A stretch of DNA of 32,096 bases from Actinomycetes bacterium (GTDB taxonomy: Bacteria; Actinomycetota; Actinomycetes; Actinomycetales; Demequinaceae), in assembly GCA_023432235.1 (NCBI GenBank), contig JAEYUX010000092.1:1-32096 (forward strand), given 5' to 3'. Within the stretch, counting starts at the first letter, position 1. The number at the start of each line of letters is the position of its first letter. Positions 31,942 through 32,096 of this stretch are shown here, piece by piece. The notes under the pieces were generated by a model, which saw only the letters and a list, made by a program, of their open reading frames with translations, searched no databases and had not been told where the DNA came from. Made by a program: the position numbers and the translations under genes.

Positions 31942-32096
31942 ATGACTGATGCAACAAAGATCGCGACCGGCCACATCATCACGCCGCGACGTGCCGCTGC
32001 CCCTTCCGGCTCCCACATGCAGTGGAGAGTCGTCGATATTCCTCGCGATATCACTCGGGCGGAAGCGGCCAGACTTCTCAGCGAGCAAGCCGAGTA
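31942..32096 (+). CDS. DUF5703-like protein, truncated by the window end
   Basis: Only the first 51 codons are present and the frame is open at the right edge. After a short variable N terminus, residues from MQWRVVDIPRDITRAEAARL onward, ending in LSEQAE, look like the start of DUF5703, a small actinobacterial family of unknown function. The ATG at 31942 is preferred over the in-frame ATG at 31930 because GGGAG stands 5 nt before it. The gene is divergent from the acidic protein gene. Confidence 0.65.
   Translation, partial: MTDATKIATGHIITPRRAAAPSGSHMQWRVVDIPRDITRAEAARLLSEQAE

Overview
The window is a gene-dense, high-G+C bacterial chromosome segment. Pup, Dop, PafA, ARC-type AAA ATPase, HGxxPAAW-type, DUF5703-type and PAC2-type proteins occur together, and this marks an actinobacterium. 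The order trpE/trpCBA/lgt/gltBD/pyk and the proteins' character fit the order Micrococcales best. The genus cannot be fixed from the sequence alone.

Layout. Positions 42-115 hold a tRNA with a CAA (Leu) anticodon but a short variable loop. It is followed by mgsA (+) and a strong bidirectional hairpin terminator (706-734). From about 26.1 kb down to 0.75 kb everything lies on the minus strand in one nearly gapless series: trmI, arc, dop, pup, pafA, an FKBP-type lipoprotein, hisF, two ABC exporter subunits, hisI, trpE, three small membrane proteins, trpC-trpB-trpA, lgt, gltB-gltD and pyk. Most junctions are 1-8 nt start/stop overlaps, so translational coupling is likely. A second promoter probably precedes trpC, and a weak terminator-like hairpin follows lgt. 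The right end (26.1-32.1 kb) is a block of short transcription units on both strands: an M50 protease, a RecB-family nuclease, a HAD phosphatase, a PAC2 protein, uppP, an aldo/keto reductase, a very acidic small protein and a truncated DUF5703 gene.

How the genes work together. The pup-dop-pafA-arc group encodes pupylation: Dop prepares Pup and removes it, PafA ligates it to lysines, and ARC unfolds tagged proteins. The 20S proteasome genes prcB/prcA, normally between pup and pafA, are absent: pup and pafA are 6 bp apart. The ARC protein also ends early, without the C-terminal region and Gly-Gln-Tyr-Leu tail used to dock on the proteasome. This looks like a pupylation system re-purposed away from 20S degradation, and it is the most interesting biology here. 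The same long transcript carries his and trp biosynthesis, a heterodimeric exporter with one degenerate ATP site, lipoprotein maturation (lgt), ammonia assimilation (gltBD) and lower glycolysis (pyk).

A second theme is initiation. Nearly every gene at the head of a transcription unit has a TAnnnT-like -10 hexamer ending only 6-8 nt before its start codon and no Shine-Dalgarno sequence, which predicts leaderless mRNAs. Genes inside the operons, by contrast, often have clear GGAGG-type sites.
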